Positions 16,787-24,993 of a stretch of DNA of 58,367 bases are shown here, in pieces. A program made the translations under genes and the position numbers. Positions within the stretch are counted from its first letter, which is position 1, and each line of letters begins with the position of its first letter. The notes beneath the pieces are model-generated. The model made no database searches. It saw only the letters and a list, made by a program, of their open reading frames with translations, and was not told where the DNA came from. This DNA is from Mesorhizobium ventifaucium (lineage in GTDB: Bacteria > Pseudomonadota > Alphaproteobacteria > Rhizobiales > Rhizobiaceae). Location: positions 1-58,367 of the forward strand of contig NZ_CAKXZS010000037.1 of NCBI RefSeq assembly GCF_935822925.1. The letters run 5' to 3'.

Positions 16787-17812
16787 TCACGAGCCGGTCT
16801 TCGGCTTTTCGACATGGCCGCCAAAGGCATAGCGCATGGCGGACAGCAGCTTGTCGGCGAATTCGGATTCGCCTTGCGAGGAGAACCGGTCGAACAAGGC
16901 CGAGGACAGAACCGGCGCCGGCACGCCGGTGTCGATCGCCGCCTTCAGCGTCCAGCGGCCTTCGCCAGAATCCGAAACCCGTCCGCCGAACTGCGTCAGC
17001 CCCGAATCGGCCTTCAATACGCCCGCTGTGAGGTCGAGCAGCCAGGAGCCGATGACGCTGCCATGCCGCCAGACCTCGGCAACCTGGGCGATATCGATGT
17101 CGAACTGGTAATATTGCGGATTTTCCAATGGACTGGTTTCGGCGTCGGCCGTTCGCTGTCTCTTGCCGGCATTCGCCGACTTCAGGATGTTCATGCCCTC
17201 GGCATAGGCGGCCATGACGCCGTACTCGATGCCGTTGTGGACCATCTTGACGAAATGGCCGGCGCCGCTCGGTCCGCAGTGGAGATAGCCGAAGGGGGCG
17301 GTTCCTGCATCCTTGCCAGGGGCGGGCGCCCCGGCGTCGGCGCCCGGCGCCAGGGTGGCGAAGACCGGATCGAGATGCTGGACCGCGCTGTCGGGGCCGC
17401 CGATCATCAGGCAATAGCCGCGCTCGAGGCCCCAGACGCCGCCGCTGGTGCCGACATCGACATAGTTCAAGCCTTTCAATGCCAGGCGCGCTGCGTGGTC
17501 GACAGCCTCGTGATAATAGGAATTGCCGCCGTCGACGATGATGTCGCCCGGCTCCATCAGGTCGCCCACCTGATCGACGATCCGGCTGGTGATCGCCGCC
17601 GGCAGCATCAACCAGGCGCTGCGCGGCTTGGTCAGCTTGCCGACGAACTCCTCCATCGAAGCGGCTCCGATCGCGCCAGCCGTCACAAGGGCTGCAACGC
17701 TGGCCGGGTTGATGTCGTAGACCACGCATTCGTGGCCATCGCGCAGCAGACGCCGCACCATGTTGGCGCCCATCCTGCCCAGTCCCATCATTCCGATCTG
17801 CATTTTTTTCAT
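16787..17812 (-). CDS. gnd: 6-phosphogluconate dehydrogenase (decarboxylating), short GndA/YqeC type
   Basis: 341 residues from ATG 17812 (MKKMQIGMMGLGRMGANM). GLGRMGANM is the dinucleotide fold, IIVDGGNSYYHE and GTSGGVWGLERGYCLMIGG hold substrate-binding residues, and FVKMVHNGIEYGVM contains the catalytic Lys and the His-Asn pair. This is the shorter (about 300-340 aa) bacterial Gnd-related form, often NAD-preferring, and not the 470-residue E. coli type. It converts 6-phosphogluconate to ribulose 5-phosphate and CO2. Located between the glucoamylase and zwf genes in one operon. Confidence 0.93.
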   Translation of the reverse strand: MKKMQIGMMGLGRMGANMVRRLLRDGHECVVYDINPASVAALVTAGAIGAASMEEFVGKLTKPRSAWLMLPAAITSRIVDQVGDLMEPGDIIVDGGNSYYHEAVDHAARLALKGLNYVDVGTSGGVWGLERGYCLMIGGPDSAVQHLDPVFATLAPGADAGAPAPGKDAGTAPFGYLHCGPSGAGHFVKMVHNGIEYGVMAAYAEGMNILKSANAGKRQRTADAETSPLENPQYYQFDIDIAQVAEVWRHGSVIGSWLLDLTAGVLKADSGLTQFGGRVSDSGEGRWTLKAAIDTGVPAPVLSSALFDRFSSQGESEFADKLLSAMRYAFGGHVEKPKTGS

Positions 17813-17837
17813 CCTGGTTTCTTGAGGGATAGAAGAT

Positions 17838-20300
17838 CTACTGGTTATCCGGCTTGTCGATACCGATGGAAAAGTCGACATTCTCCCAACAGCCGGCATC
17901 GGGCCAGAAAAAAGTAAAGACGATCGTGTTGCCCGGCGGAACATCGGCAACGGGCAGGTCCGTGAGATGGATTCCGAAGGCATTCTCGGTCGTCTCCGCG
18001 TCATGGACGGTCGCCCAATCGTCGCTGCTCCAATGGACCACCGCCCGGGCCAGCAGTTCGAGGCGCAGCAGCTTGCCGGCGTGCATGGTGCGGAGCTTGT
18101 GGTTGAAGCGCCATGTCCGGCGCGGCGCCACGGTCCTGTCCTCGATGTAGCGTTTCACGCCTTGCGGCGGCATGTCGAAGACGGCGCCGTCGCTGAGCGA
18201 GCGCAGCAGCTTGATATGCTCCGAATGCGCCCAGACCAGCGGCATGGCGCTGCCCGACGGTCCGCCGTGCCGCAGTTCGCGTTCGGCCATATCGGGACCA
18301 TCCCAGACCTGCTCCGGCAGCAGGCCGCCAGACCCGGCAGAATCCTCCAGGGTCTTTAACAGGCTCGCTGCTTTGTCCCTGCGTCCCGCCGCCAGTTCGT
18401 AATGGGCGCGCTCGCCGACCAGCAGCGGCCAGGGCCGGCCCTGGCCGGTCCCGTCGAAGGGCGCGCCGTCGGCGTGCTCGCCATAGCCGTCGCTGGTATA
18501 GCGATACCAGACAGGCCCCTGCGGCAGGTCGCAGCGCAGCCGCGCATCGATGACCTTGACCGTGTCGACGATGCGCGGATCGTCGGCGGCCCTGAGGCCG
18601 AAGCGTACGAGCGCCAGCGCATCCGGGCTGACGATCGCCTCGGCCCGCCGGTCGCTATCGCCGGGCGGCCGGTTCTTGATCGGGACATAGCCGTCCTTCG
18701 GCGACGCCGAGCCGGCGGTGTCCGGCGGCGCGATGCGGACGTAATAGCCCGCGACGCCGACCTCTTCGCCGAGTGGAGTGCCGGTGACGTAGGTCCAGCG
18801 CTCGATCTGGTGGTTCCAGACGTCGGCGGTTTCCCGCAGATAGTTTGCCGGCTCTGCTTTGCCGTAAACGTCGAACATGTCGGCTGCGGCGAGCAGTGCT
18901 GCGATCTCGACAGCGAGCGTGAACGGACTGTAGCCGGCATCCTCTTCCCAGCGGTCTTCGCCGGTGACGGGACCGTTGCGCACGACATAGCAAGCGGCGC
19001 GCTCGATCATCGGCATGAAGGAGAGCAACGCGGCGTCTGCCAGGTGCCCTGCGCGGCGGAGCGCGTCGGCGAGCAGCAATGGGAAGGCGCATTCGTCCAT
19101 CTGGATGCCCGGCCAATAGGCTGATCCGTCGAGCCAGGCGTTCTGCGGCCAATGCCCATCCGGCTGCTGGATCGAGCGGAGATAGGCGAGGATCTCAAGC
19201 GCTTGCGCCGGATCGCCGGCGGCCAGGAAGCCGCCCGCGGTTTCGACCAGGTCGCGCGGCCAGACCAGATGATAGCCGCCGAGATCGTCGTCGCCCATGC
19301 TGAAGCCCCACGGGATCGACAGGCTGGCAACGGCTGCTCCGTCGGATGACCGGTGCGTCGCCAGAACCGCTGTGCTGACGCGATAGGTGTTGATCCCTGC
19401 ACCATGCCGGTCCAGCGGCAGCAAGCCAGCCTGCCAATTCCGCCATTTCTCGACATAGAATTTGGCTGCGGGCTCAAAACCGCGCTTCAGGCTGGCCGAG
19501 GCATTTTCCGCCGCCTCTTGCGGCGTCGTTCCGAAACCCAGCGCCAGCAACGCCTTCGGGTTCGCAGCCGAAAAGCCGATCTCGCCGGTCAGCGCGACAT
19601 TGCCGTCCTCGGCCCTGCGGCAGGCCGGGTCGAGCCGGCCGTCACGACGGAGTTGCTGCCAGCCATCGGAGACACCGACATAGCCGGCCGAGCATGCTCC
19701 CCAAGGCAGCGACGAGGCGAGCGCCAGGCAGGCGCGACGCCCGGACGCAAACAGGACAGGCTTTCCCTCGTAGTCGCCGACCCAGGCGGTGTTGCCCATG
19801 CCGGCGTTGACGAGGTGCGGTGCCAGCAGTGCGTAGACGCGGTGGTCGGCAACCGGGCCCCTCAGCAGCGTGAAGCTGATTTCCTGCAGCAAAACGGTAC
19901 GTTCCGGATCCGTGATGATACGCTTTTCGATCTGGTAGGTGCCATCGGCGGTGTTGACCAGCCTGTAGGCGGGCACTCCATCCTCGAACGGCTCAGTGCT
20001 GTGCACGGCATCGCGCTTCTCTTCCGAGAAATAGCCGCCAGGGCCGGTGACGACCAGCCCCATGTCGCGGGTGCAGGCGCTGTCGAGGCTGGGATAATAG
20101 ACCTCGTTGAGGATACCATGGCTGATCGTGAACCAGATAGGGCAGGCCGGCGAAAGCGCGGTTCCGACGCCGCTCTTGGCGCTTGACGTCCAGCGCGCCG
20201 GAATTCCGGGTGCGCCCAGCGCGTCAGTCAGCATCGCTGCCATCTCGATTTCGGTCTCCTGCCCCACCCCTAGACCAGGAGCCGACGCCTTTTCAATCAT
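17838..20300 (-). CDS. GH15 glucoamylase / glucodextranase-like protein
   Basis: 820 residues. An N-terminal beta-sandwich (about 30-290; PIWFTISHGILNEVYYPSLD, GPGGYFSEEKRDA) precedes an (alpha/alpha)6 barrel with YHLVWPRDLVETAGGFLAAG. WEEDAGYSP (near 450) is expected to carry the general acid and LLPEQVWD (near 660) the general base Glu of family GH15. No signal peptide is seen, so it probably acts in the cytosol, releasing glucose from alpha-glucans such as glycogen or imported oligomers. It leads the gnd-zwf-kinase operon, which would send the glucose into the pentose-phosphate route. Confidence 0.9.
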   Translation of the reverse strand: MIEKASAPGLGVGQETEIEMAAMLTDALGAPGIPARWTSSAKSGVGTALSPACPIWFTISHGILNEVYYPSLDSACTRDMGLVVTGPGGYFSEEKRDAVHSTEPFEDGVPAYRLVNTADGTYQIEKRIITDPERTVLLQEISFTLLRGPVADHRVYALLAPHLVNAGMGNTAWVGDYEGKPVLFASGRRACLALASSLPWGACSAGYVGVSDGWQQLRRDGRLDPACRRAEDGNVALTGEIGFSAANPKALLALGFGTTPQEAAENASASLKRGFEPAAKFYVEKWRNWQAGLLPLDRHGAGINTYRVSTAVLATHRSSDGAAVASLSIPWGFSMGDDDLGGYHLVWPRDLVETAGGFLAAGDPAQALEILAYLRSIQQPDGHWPQNAWLDGSAYWPGIQMDECAFPLLLADALRRAGHLADAALLSFMPMIERAACYVVRNGPVTGEDRWEEDAGYSPFTLAVEIAALLAAADMFDVYGKAEPANYLRETADVWNHQIERWTYVTGTPLGEEVGVAGYYVRIAPPDTAGSASPKDGYVPIKNRPPGDSDRRAEAIVSPDALALVRFGLRAADDPRIVDTVKVIDARLRCDLPQGPVWYRYTSDGYGEHADGAPFDGTGQGRPWPLLVGERAHYELAAGRRDKAASLLKTLEDSAGSGGLLPEQVWDGPDMAERELRHGGPSGSAMPLVWAHSEHIKLLRSLSDGAVFDMPPQGVKRYIEDRTVAPRRTWRFNHKLRTMHAGKLLRLELLARAVVHWSSDDWATVHDAETTENAFGIHLTDLPVADVPPGNTIVFTFFWPDAGCWENVDFSIGIDKPDNQ

Positions 20301-20339
20301 TGCACCGCAAGTTGGTCGTCAAACCGTCACCGATCGCTG

Positions 20340-20373
20340 TTGACAAGTGCGCCCATCTAAATTTGTCTGACAA
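20340..20373. promoter_or_regulatory. Candidate divergent promoter/operator, TTGACAA and TTGTC-T-GACAA
   Basis: The 140-bp gap between the divergent glucoamylase and ABC binding-protein genes holds TTGACAA at 20340-20346 and the perfect palindrome TTGTCTGACAA at 20363-20373. The first could serve as a -35 box; no clear -10 follows at the standard distance. The palindrome is a candidate repressor site that could act on both units. Confidence 0.35.
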
Positions 20374-20440
20374 TATTGAAACGAGGGCCGTCATAACAGC
20401 AACCAGCAGCCAACAACGACAATCCATGGGAGGATAACAC

Positions 20441-21454
20441 ATGAAGAAGATACTCGTCTTGAGTGCCCTTGCGGCGATGCTCGCGTCAGGCGACGCGCTT
20501 GCCGACACCAGCGACAAGAAGATCGCCTTTTCCAACAATTATGCCGGCAATTCGTGGCGACAGGCGATGCTCAACAGCTATGCCATCGTCACCAAGAAGG
20601 CGGTCGCCGACGGGGTGGTGGCAGCCGCGGACATCTTCACGACGGCCGACAAGGAAGTGCCGACCCAGGCGGCCCAGGTGCAGAACCTGATCCTGCAAGG
20701 CTATGACGCCATCGTCATCAACGCCGCCTCGCCGGACGCGCTCAACGGCGCCATTAAGCAGGCCTGCGATGCCGGCATCGTCGTCGTCTCCTTCGACGGC
20801 ATCGTCACCGAGCCCTGCGCTTATCGCGTGGTCGTCGACTTCAAGGACATGGGCAGGCAGGAAGTCGAGCAGATGGCCAAGTTCCATCCCGAGGGCGGCA
20901 ATCTGCTGGAAATCCGCGGCCTTGCCGGCACGTCGATCGACGGCACCATCCATGCCGGGATTCTCGAAGGCGTCGCCGCTCATCCCAAGTTCAAGATCGT
21001 CGGTTCGGTGACCGGCGACTGGGATCAGACCACAGCACAGAAGGCGGTCGCGACAATCCTGCCGTCGCTACCGGAAATCGTCGGCGTCGTCGATCAGGGC
21101 GGCGACGGCTATGGCGCGGCACAAGCCTTTGCCGCCGCCGGCAAACCGCGCCCGACCATTATCATGGGCAATCGCCAGGATGAGCTGCAATGGTGGAAGG
21201 AACAGAAGGACAAGGACGGCTACCAGACCTGGTCGGCATCCATTGCGCCAGGCGTATCGTCGCTGGCCTTCTGGGTGGCGCAGCAGGTGCTCGACGGCCG
21301 CACGGATGTGCCACACGATCTCTTGGTGCCATACCTCGCCTTCACCCAGGATACCTTCGAGGCCGAGCTGCCGAACATTCCCAAGGGTGGTGTCGCCAGT
21401 CACGAATACACGCAGGAAGACGCCATCGCGGCGATCAAAGCCAACATCAAGTGA
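20441..21454 (+). CDS. CUT2-type sugar ABC transporter, periplasmic binding protein
   Basis: 337 residues with a cleavable signal peptide (MKKILVLSALAAMLASGDALA). The mature part is a ribose-binding-protein fold: KIAFSNNYAGNSWRQ, then the repeated hinge motifs LILQGYDAIVINAASPDALN, VVSFDGIVTEPC and VDQGGDGYGAAQAFAAAG. GGGAGG precedes the start. It leads an operon with one ATPase and two permeases. Substrate unknown; a monosaccharide is the family default. Divergent from the glucoamylase operon, which suggests related carbon use. Confidence 0.92.
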   Translation: MKKILVLSALAAMLASGDALADTSDKKIAFSNNYAGNSWRQAMLNSYAIVTKKAVADGVVAAADIFTTADKEVPTQAAQVQNLILQGYDAIVINAASPDALNGAIKQACDAGIVVVSFDGIVTEPCAYRVVVDFKDMGRQEVEQMAKFHPEGGNLLEIRGLAGTSIDGTIHAGILEGVAAHPKFKIVGSVTGDWDQTTAQKAVATILPSLPEIVGVVDQGGDGYGAAQAFAAAGKPRPTIIMGNRQDELQWWKEQKDKDGYQTWSASIAPGVSSLAFWVAQQVLDGRTDVPHDLLVPYLAFTQDTFEAELPNIPKGGVASHEYTQEDAIAAIKANIK

Positions 21455-21491
21455 GCGTGGCACACCCAATGTCGCATGCGTCGCCGACCGG

Positions 21492-23024
21492 ATGTCGCTA
21501 GGGATGCCCGAGGCCGGTACAGAGATCATCAGGCTGGACGGCGCCGAAAAACATTTCGGCGCCGCCAATATCGACATCATCAGACTGGACGGCGCGGAAA
21601 AACATTTCGGCGCCGTCCGTGCGCTCGCGGGCGTCGATTTCCACGTTGGCGCCGGCGAGTGCGTCGGCCTCGTCGGCCATAATGGCGCTGGAAAGTCGAC
21701 GCTCATGCATATGGTGGCCGGCACGCTTATGCCCGACAGCGGGCGGATCGCGGTGCGCGGCCATGTCGAGGACAATTATTCGGTGCCGCGCGCGCAGCAG
21801 CTCGGCATACGCTGCGTGTTCCAGGAGCTGTCGCTGTGCCCGAATCTCAGCGTCGCCGAGAACACGCGCATCAACCACACGACGCTGCGCGGCTTCGGTT
21901 GGCGGCGCAAGGCGGCCGATCTCATCGCGGCCAAGCTCGATGAGATTTTCCCGGGCCACAGCATCTCCGCCTCCGACATCGCCAGCGACCTTTCCATCGG
22001 CAGGCGGCAGATGATCGAGGTGGCGCGTGCCTTCACGGTGACGCAGGATCCGCTCGAGCTGGTGATCCTCGACGAGCCGACGTCCTCGCTCGACGCGCAT
22101 ACGGCCGGCCAGTTGCTGGCCTTCGTCCGGCGCTTTGTCGCCGGGGGTAAGAGCTGCATCCTGATCTCGCATGTTCTGGGCGAGGTGCTCGGGAATGCCG
22201 ATCGCATCGTGGTAATGCGCGACGGCAACGTCGTTGCTTCAGATGCGGCGAAGGCTTTCGATCGCGACCGGCTGGTGACGACCATGGGAGGAGCGGAAGC
22301 GCGTGAGAAGATCGCGGCCAAAATCGCGACTCAGAAGCCGGAGACCGGCCCGTTGCGGGTCCGAGCCCGCCCGGCGCGGCAAGAGGACGGCAACGAACTT
22401 GTCGCTCATGCGGGCGAGATCATCGGCCTTGCCGGGCTTGCCGGCCATGGCCAGACCGATCTGCTGCTGGCGATCTTCGCCGCCGCCGCGCGCACCAAAA
22501 CCGGCATCGAGGTCACCGCGCCGGTAGCACTGGTGGCCGGCGACCGCCAGTCTGACGGGATTTTTCCGCAATGGTCGATTGCGCAAAACATCGGCATCCG
22601 CTCGCTGAAGCGATTGCGCAATCGTCTGCTGATCTCGCCGCAACGCGAAGCCGAACTCGCAACCTTTTGGCAAAGGAAAATCGGCATCCGCACACCCGAC
22701 ATGAACAACAACATCTTCTCGTTGTCCGGCGGCAACCAGCAGAAGGCCCTGTTTGCCCGGGCGCTCGGTTCCGACGCGGAGATCGTGCTGATGGACGACC
22801 CGATGCGCGGCGTCGATATCGGTACCAAGCTCGAAGTCTACGACCTTCTGCGCGAAGAGGCTGGCCGCGGCCGCACCTTCCTCTGGTACACCACGGAAAC
22901 CGAAGAGCTCGACAATTGCCACAACGTCTATGTCTTCAAGAACGGCCGGATCGTCGCTAATCTTACGCGCGATGAGCTGACGGAGGAAAAGATCATCCAG
23001 TCCTCGTTCGGCGACGCGGCCTGA
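21492..23024 (+). CDS. CUT2-type sugar ABC transporter ATPase (double domain)
   Basis: 510 residues from ATG 21492 (ATG 21504 is also possible). The first domain is complete: Walker A GHNGAGKST, signature LSIGRRQMIEVARAF, Walker B LVILDEPTSSLD. The second domain has the degenerate Walker A usual in this family (GLAGHGQTDLL) and SLSGGNQQKALFARALG. The N terminus is odd: IIRLDGAEKHFGAANID is followed at once by IIRLDGAEKHFGA, a 51-bp tandem duplication of the first beta-strand. 37 bp after the binding-protein gene. Confidence 0.92.
   Translation: MSLGMPEAGTEIIRLDGAEKHFGAANIDIIRLDGAEKHFGAVRALAGVDFHVGAGECVGLVGHNGAGKSTLMHMVAGTLMPDSGRIAVRGHVEDNYSVPRAQQLGIRCVFQELSLCPNLSVAENTRINHTTLRGFGWRRKAADLIAAKLDEIFPGHSISASDIASDLSIGRRQMIEVARAFTVTQDPLELVILDEPTSSLDAHTAGQLLAFVRRFVAGGKSCILISHVLGEVLGNADRIVVMRDGNVVASDAAKAFDRDRLVTTMGGAEAREKIAAKIATQKPETGPLRVRARPARQEDGNELVAHAGEIIGLAGLAGHGQTDLLLAIFAAAARTKTGIEVTAPVALVAGDRQSDGIFPQWSIAQNIGIRSLKRLRNRLLISPQREAELATFWQRKIGIRTPDMNNNIFSLSGGNQQKALFARALGSDAEIVLMDDPMRGVDIGTKLEVYDLLREEAGRGRTFLWYTTETEELDNCHNVYVFKNGRIVANLTRDELTEEKIIQSSFGDAA
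21525..21614 (+). repeat. 51-bp in-frame tandem duplication at the 5' end of the ATPase gene
   Basis: The unit beginning ATCATCAGGCTGGACGGCG at 21525 recurs at 21576 with few changes, giving a 17-residue repeat. The second copy runs about 39 bases before it leads into the normal domain. The copies differ at a few silent sites, so the event is not brand new. Confidence 0.85.
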
Positions 23025-23025
23025 G

Positions 23026-24006
23026 ATGACGGCAGTACCCGCCGAGACCGGCCTCAAAGCTTCCTCCGAGCGCGGCAGGCTGGCGCGGGCGCGCCTGTTG
23101 CGCGGGCTGCTGCCGGCATTGTCGCTGGTGCTGGTGCTGCTGGCGATCGCCTGGCTCAATCCGCGCGCCATCAGCTATTTCGGCTTCAGCCTGATGCTCA
23201 ATTTGGCGATCCCGATCGCCTTGGCGACGATCGCGCAGATGTTCGTCATTGCCGGCAACGAGCTGGACCTGTCGATCGGCACCTTCGTCGGGTTCGTCGG
23301 CTGCGTCACGGCGACTTGGCTGAAGGACGCGCCGCTGGTCGGCGTCTTGATCCTGCTCGGATCGATTTGCGTCTATGCATTGCTCGGCGCGCTGATCTAT
23401 CTGCGCAATTTGCCTTCGATCGTCGTGACGCTCGGCATGAGCTTCGTCTGGCAGGGTCTGGCCATCCTCATCCTGCCGAAGCCCGGCGGCAAAGCGCCGG
23501 ACTGGCTGCTGTCGCTCATGGCCTTCAAGCCGCCTTTCATTCCGTTCCCGATCATTGCCGCACTGCTGATCGCGGCGGTCGTTCATTTCGGGCTGATGCG
23601 CACCTCCTATGGCGTGATCCTGCGCGGCTCGGGCGGCAATGCCGCGGCTCTCAGCCGTGCCGGCTGGTCGCTGCTCAAGACCAAGGTCATGCTTTTCGCA
23701 CTGGCTGGCCTGTTCGGCGTTTTGTCCGGCATGGCCCTGATCGGCATCACCACCTCGGCCGATGCCAATATCGGCAATGGCTATACGCTGCTTGCGATCG
23801 CCGGCGTCATCCTCGGAGGCGGCGAATTCGTCGGCGGCCGGATATCGCCGATCGGCGCGGTGATCGGCGCACTGACATTGGCGCTCGCCGCCTCGCCGCT
23901 GCTGACCTTCATGCACATCCCGCCCGATTGGCAGGTTGCCGCCAATGGCGCCATCCTCATCATCGTGCTGGCGGCCCGGGTGCTGATCAGCCGCAGGGAG
24001 AGGTGA
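23026..24006 (+). CDS. CUT2-type sugar ABC transporter permease 1
   Basis: 326 residues with about 9-10 membrane helices (RbsC/AraH family). NELDLSIGTFVGFVG and GGGEFVGGRISPIGAVIG are the conserved permease segments in this family. One base separates it from the ATPase stop. With the next gene it should form a heterodimeric membrane channel for the importer. Confidence 0.9.
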   Translation: MTAVPAETGLKASSERGRLARARLLRGLLPALSLVLVLLAIAWLNPRAISYFGFSLMLNLAIPIALATIAQMFVIAGNELDLSIGTFVGFVGCVTATWLKDAPLVGVLILLGSICVYALLGALIYLRNLPSIVVTLGMSFVWQGLAILILPKPGGKAPDWLLSLMAFKPPFIPFPIIAALLIAAVVHFGLMRTSYGVILRGSGGNAAALSRAGWSLLKTKVMLFALAGLFGVLSGMALIGITTSADANIGNGYTLLAIAGVILGGGEFVGGRISPIGAVIGALTLALAASPLLTFMHIPPDWQVAANGAILIIVLAARVLISRRER

Positions 24007-24009
24007 GCG

Positions 24010-24957
24010 ATGGCCTCGTTGCGATTGCTGCTCGCCAAACCCTGGATCTGGTCCTTCATCGGCGCGCTGCTGGTGTGGCTTGCAACGATCGCCTTCACCG
24101 GCGGTTATGGCGGTGGCGGCATGATCACGGCAGCACTTTCGCTCGCCGTCTTCACCGTCATCGTCGGTGTCGGCCAGATGTTCGTCATCACGCTCGGGCC
24201 CGGCAATGTCGACCTGTCGCTGCCGGCCAATATCGGCCTCGCCAGCGCCGTCGCCATGAAGGTGATGGACGGCAATGATTCAATGATCGTCGTCGGGCTG
24301 CTGGCGGCGCTGGCCTGCGGCATGGCGATCGGCGCCGCCAATTATCTCTTGATCTGGGCGCTGCGTATTCCACCGATCATCGCCACGCTGTCGGCGAGCT
24401 TCATCATCCAGTCGATCGACATCAGCTATGGCCGCGGCCTGCAGATCAAGCCGCCGCCGGGCTTCGCCAGTTTCACCAACTGGCAGATTCTTGGTATTCC
24501 GGTGCTGGCGATCCTCACCGTGCTGTTCTCCATCGGTGCTGCTATCGCGCTGCAGCGCATGATTTATGGCCGTTCGGTGCTGGCGATCGGCCAGAACATC
24601 CGCGCAGCGTGGCTGGCCGGCGTCAATGTCGGCCGCATCCGTTTCCTCACCTATACGCTGTCGGGCGCGCTCGGCGGCCTCGACGGGGCGCTGCTCGCCG
24701 GCTATTTCCGTGGCGCCAATGTCGATATCGGCAATGAGTACCTGCTGGCCTGTATCGCCGTGGTCGTCATCGGCGGCACGTCGGTGGCAGGCGGCAAGGC
24801 CAACGTGCCGGGTGTCTGGGGCGCGGCCCTGTTCCTGGTGCTGCTTTTGACCATGCTCAACACGTTCGGCGTCAGCGCCGGCGTCCGTCTGTTGCTGACC
24901 GGGCTGATCATCGTCGGCGTCATCACCGCCGCGGGCGGGCAGAAAGCGCTGCGCTGA
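24010..24957 (+). CDS. CUT2-type sugar ABC transporter permease 2
   Basis: 315 residues, RbsC/AraH-like, with PGNVDLSLPANIGLASAVAM and GGTSVAGGKANVPGVWGA, the counterparts of the motifs in permease 1. Starts 3 bp after it. The permeases are clearly related but diverged, as is usual for heterodimeric CUT2 channels. Last gene of the operon; it converges on the aldehyde dehydrogenase gene with 36 bp between stops. Confidence 0.9.
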   Translation: MASLRLLLAKPWIWSFIGALLVWLATIAFTGGYGGGGMITAALSLAVFTVIVGVGQMFVITLGPGNVDLSLPANIGLASAVAMKVMDGNDSMIVVGLLAALACGMAIGAANYLLIWALRIPPIIATLSASFIIQSIDISYGRGLQIKPPPGFASFTNWQILGIPVLAILTVLFSIGAAIALQRMIYGRSVLAIGQNIRAAWLAGVNVGRIRFLTYTLSGALGGLDGALLAGYFRGANVDIGNEYLLACIAVVVIGGTSVAGGKANVPGVWGAALFLVLLLTMLNTFGVSAGVRLLLTGLIIVGVITAAGGQKALR

Positions 24958-24993
24958 AGTGGCGGCCCTTGGCAGCGCTGACCCTGTGTCACC

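Noticed and set aside
22300..22500. Missing Walker A in the second half of the CUT2 ATPase as a mutation
   Set aside because: A degenerate second-domain Walker A is normal for this ATPase family.
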